Positions 14,309 to 14,539 of a DNA stretch of 14,539 nucleotides are shown here, piece after piece; the stretch's first letter is position 1; each line of letters starts with the position of its first letter. The position numbers and the translations under genes are program-made. Under the pieces are notes generated by a model. It did no database searches, was not told the origin of the DNA, and saw nothing but the letters and a program-made list of their open reading frames with translations. Location of the stretch: the NCBI GenBank assembly GCA_900553545.1, contig USDP01000024.1, forward strand, positions 1-14,539, written 5' to 3'. Origin of the DNA: an uncultured Eubacteriales bacterium (GTDB taxonomy: Bacteria; Bacillota; Clostridia; Oscillospirales; Oscillospiraceae).

Positions 14309-14366
14309 CTTCTCCTCTTTCTCTCTCAGAAAAGCGCCCGCCGCAGGCTCTGCGGCGGGCGTTTTT
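14237..14366 (+). ncRNA. Candidate structured small RNA ending at a terminator
   Basis: On the plus strand, 14237-14256 pairs with 14261-14286 as one long hairpin: a perfect 9-bp stem GTGCTCCGG/CCGGAGCAC with an AGAA loop, extended by 5 and 6 further pairs across two 3-base bulges. Two of the outer pairs are G-U in plus-strand RNA and would be mismatches in minus-strand RNA, which favours the plus strand. A pyrimidine-rich stretch (14300-14327) and an intrinsic terminator ending in TTTTT follow. The 5' end is unknown and no plus-strand promoter was found. No known RNA family is recognised. Confidence 0.3.
14330..14366 (+). terminator. Strong intrinsic terminator, probably bidirectional
   Basis: A perfect 12-bp GC-rich stem, CGCCCGCCGCAG/CTGCGGCGGGCG (14335-14346 with 14350-14361), has a 3-base loop and is followed by TTTTT. 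An AAAA run on the other side gives a TTTT tract on the minus strand after one C, so it could work both ways. No plus-strand protein gene ends here, so it ends either an unseen plus-strand RNA or transcription arriving from the right. Confidence 0.8.
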
Positions 14367-14422
14367 CCGGATTTGTCAAGACTATGAAATGCAGCGCCGC
14401 AACAGAGCAGCGGGGATAGAGT

Positions 14423-14445
14423 GAAAGGGGCAAAAAGCCCCTTTC
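14423..14445 (-). terminator. Hairpin near right edge, possible terminator of an unseen gene
   Basis: GAAAGGGGC and GCCCCTTTC form a perfect 9-bp stem with an AAAAA loop (TTTTT on the minus strand). On the minus strand it ends in CCCCTTTC, a modest U-tract. It fits a terminator of a minus-strand gene lying beyond the window, but that gene is not visible. Confidence 0.4.
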
Positions 14446-14458
14446 GCGTTCAATCAAG

Positions 14459-14492
14459 CAGTTTTCTGAACGTTGAAGCGTTCAGAAAACTG
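14459..14492. repeat. 14-bp perfect inverted repeat, unexplained
   Basis: CAGTTTTCTGAACG and CGTTCAGAAAACTG form a perfect 14-bp inverted repeat with a 6-base loop (TTGAAG). There is no T-tract on either side and its AT-rich arms differ from typical terminators. A smaller hairpin, TTCGGC-ac-GCCGAA, follows at 14517-14530. Nothing else recognisable was seen between 14370 and the window end. Confidence 0.6.
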
Positions 14493-14539
14493 GACGCGGC
14501 GGGGCGAAAAGATTTTTTCGGCACGCCGAAGCGCCCGCC

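Noticed and set aside
14101..14366. 6S RNA
   Set aside because: Considered because 6S genes can lie near this region in Firmicutes, but the expected long closing stem with a central bubble could not be found by eye.
14092..14424. 110-codon plus-strand frame at the right edge
   Set aside because: It reads straight through the strong terminator and several hairpins, is Ser and Arg-rich, and has no ribosome binding site.

Overview
The window reads as a chromosomal housekeeping and sporulation region of a high-GC, spore-forming member of the Clostridia, most likely Oscillospiraceae or a relative. That placement is an inference from gene content (yabP, yabQ, a SpoVB-type flippase, rel with an RXKD motif, hemZ), from strong AAGGAG-type ribosome binding sites, and from the GC richness. 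All 15 confident protein genes lie on the minus strand, so the transcript order runs from high to low coordinates. No tRNA, rRNA, CRISPR array, transposase or phage gene was seen.

In transcription order: a non-coding right edge (14022-14539) holds a good sigma-A-type promoter, several strong hairpins and a possible small RNA or small peptide. It leads into recJ, rel, dtd, a metallo-beta-lactamase-fold hydrolase and hemZ. Next come an MTA/SAH deaminase-type amidohydrolase, a SpoVB/YabM-type flippase, mazG, the HU gene, rqcP (yabO), yabP, yabQ, divIC, an S1-domain yabR-like gene and finally a YmfI/FabG-like reductase. Spacing is tight: recJ/rel abut, hydrolase/hemZ and deaminase/flippase share ATGA overlaps, and yabP/yabQ share one base. 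This suggests one or a few long operons.

The layout joins two blocks known from Bacillus subtilis: recJ-(apt)-relA-dtd, and yabM-yabN(mazG)-yabO-yabP-yabQ-divIC-yabR. Here apt is missing from the first block and an HU gene sits inside the second. Themes are DNA repair (recJ), stringent response (rel), translation quality control (dtd, rqcP, perhaps the EF-P-type reductase), nucleotide housekeeping (mazG, deaminase), envelope and spore assembly (flippase, yabP, yabQ) and division (divIC).

The least ordinary items are these. Two 108-bp, roughly 91% identical MITE-like palindromic elements, in the same orientation, bracket yabP-yabQ-divIC. The yabQ reading frame runs 224 nt into divIC. A 29-bp inverted repeat lies in the yabP leader. 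Two hairpins lie in tandem between hup and rqcP. The right-edge region has a long hairpin followed by a terminator on the plus strand, with a competing 34-codon ORF on the minus strand.
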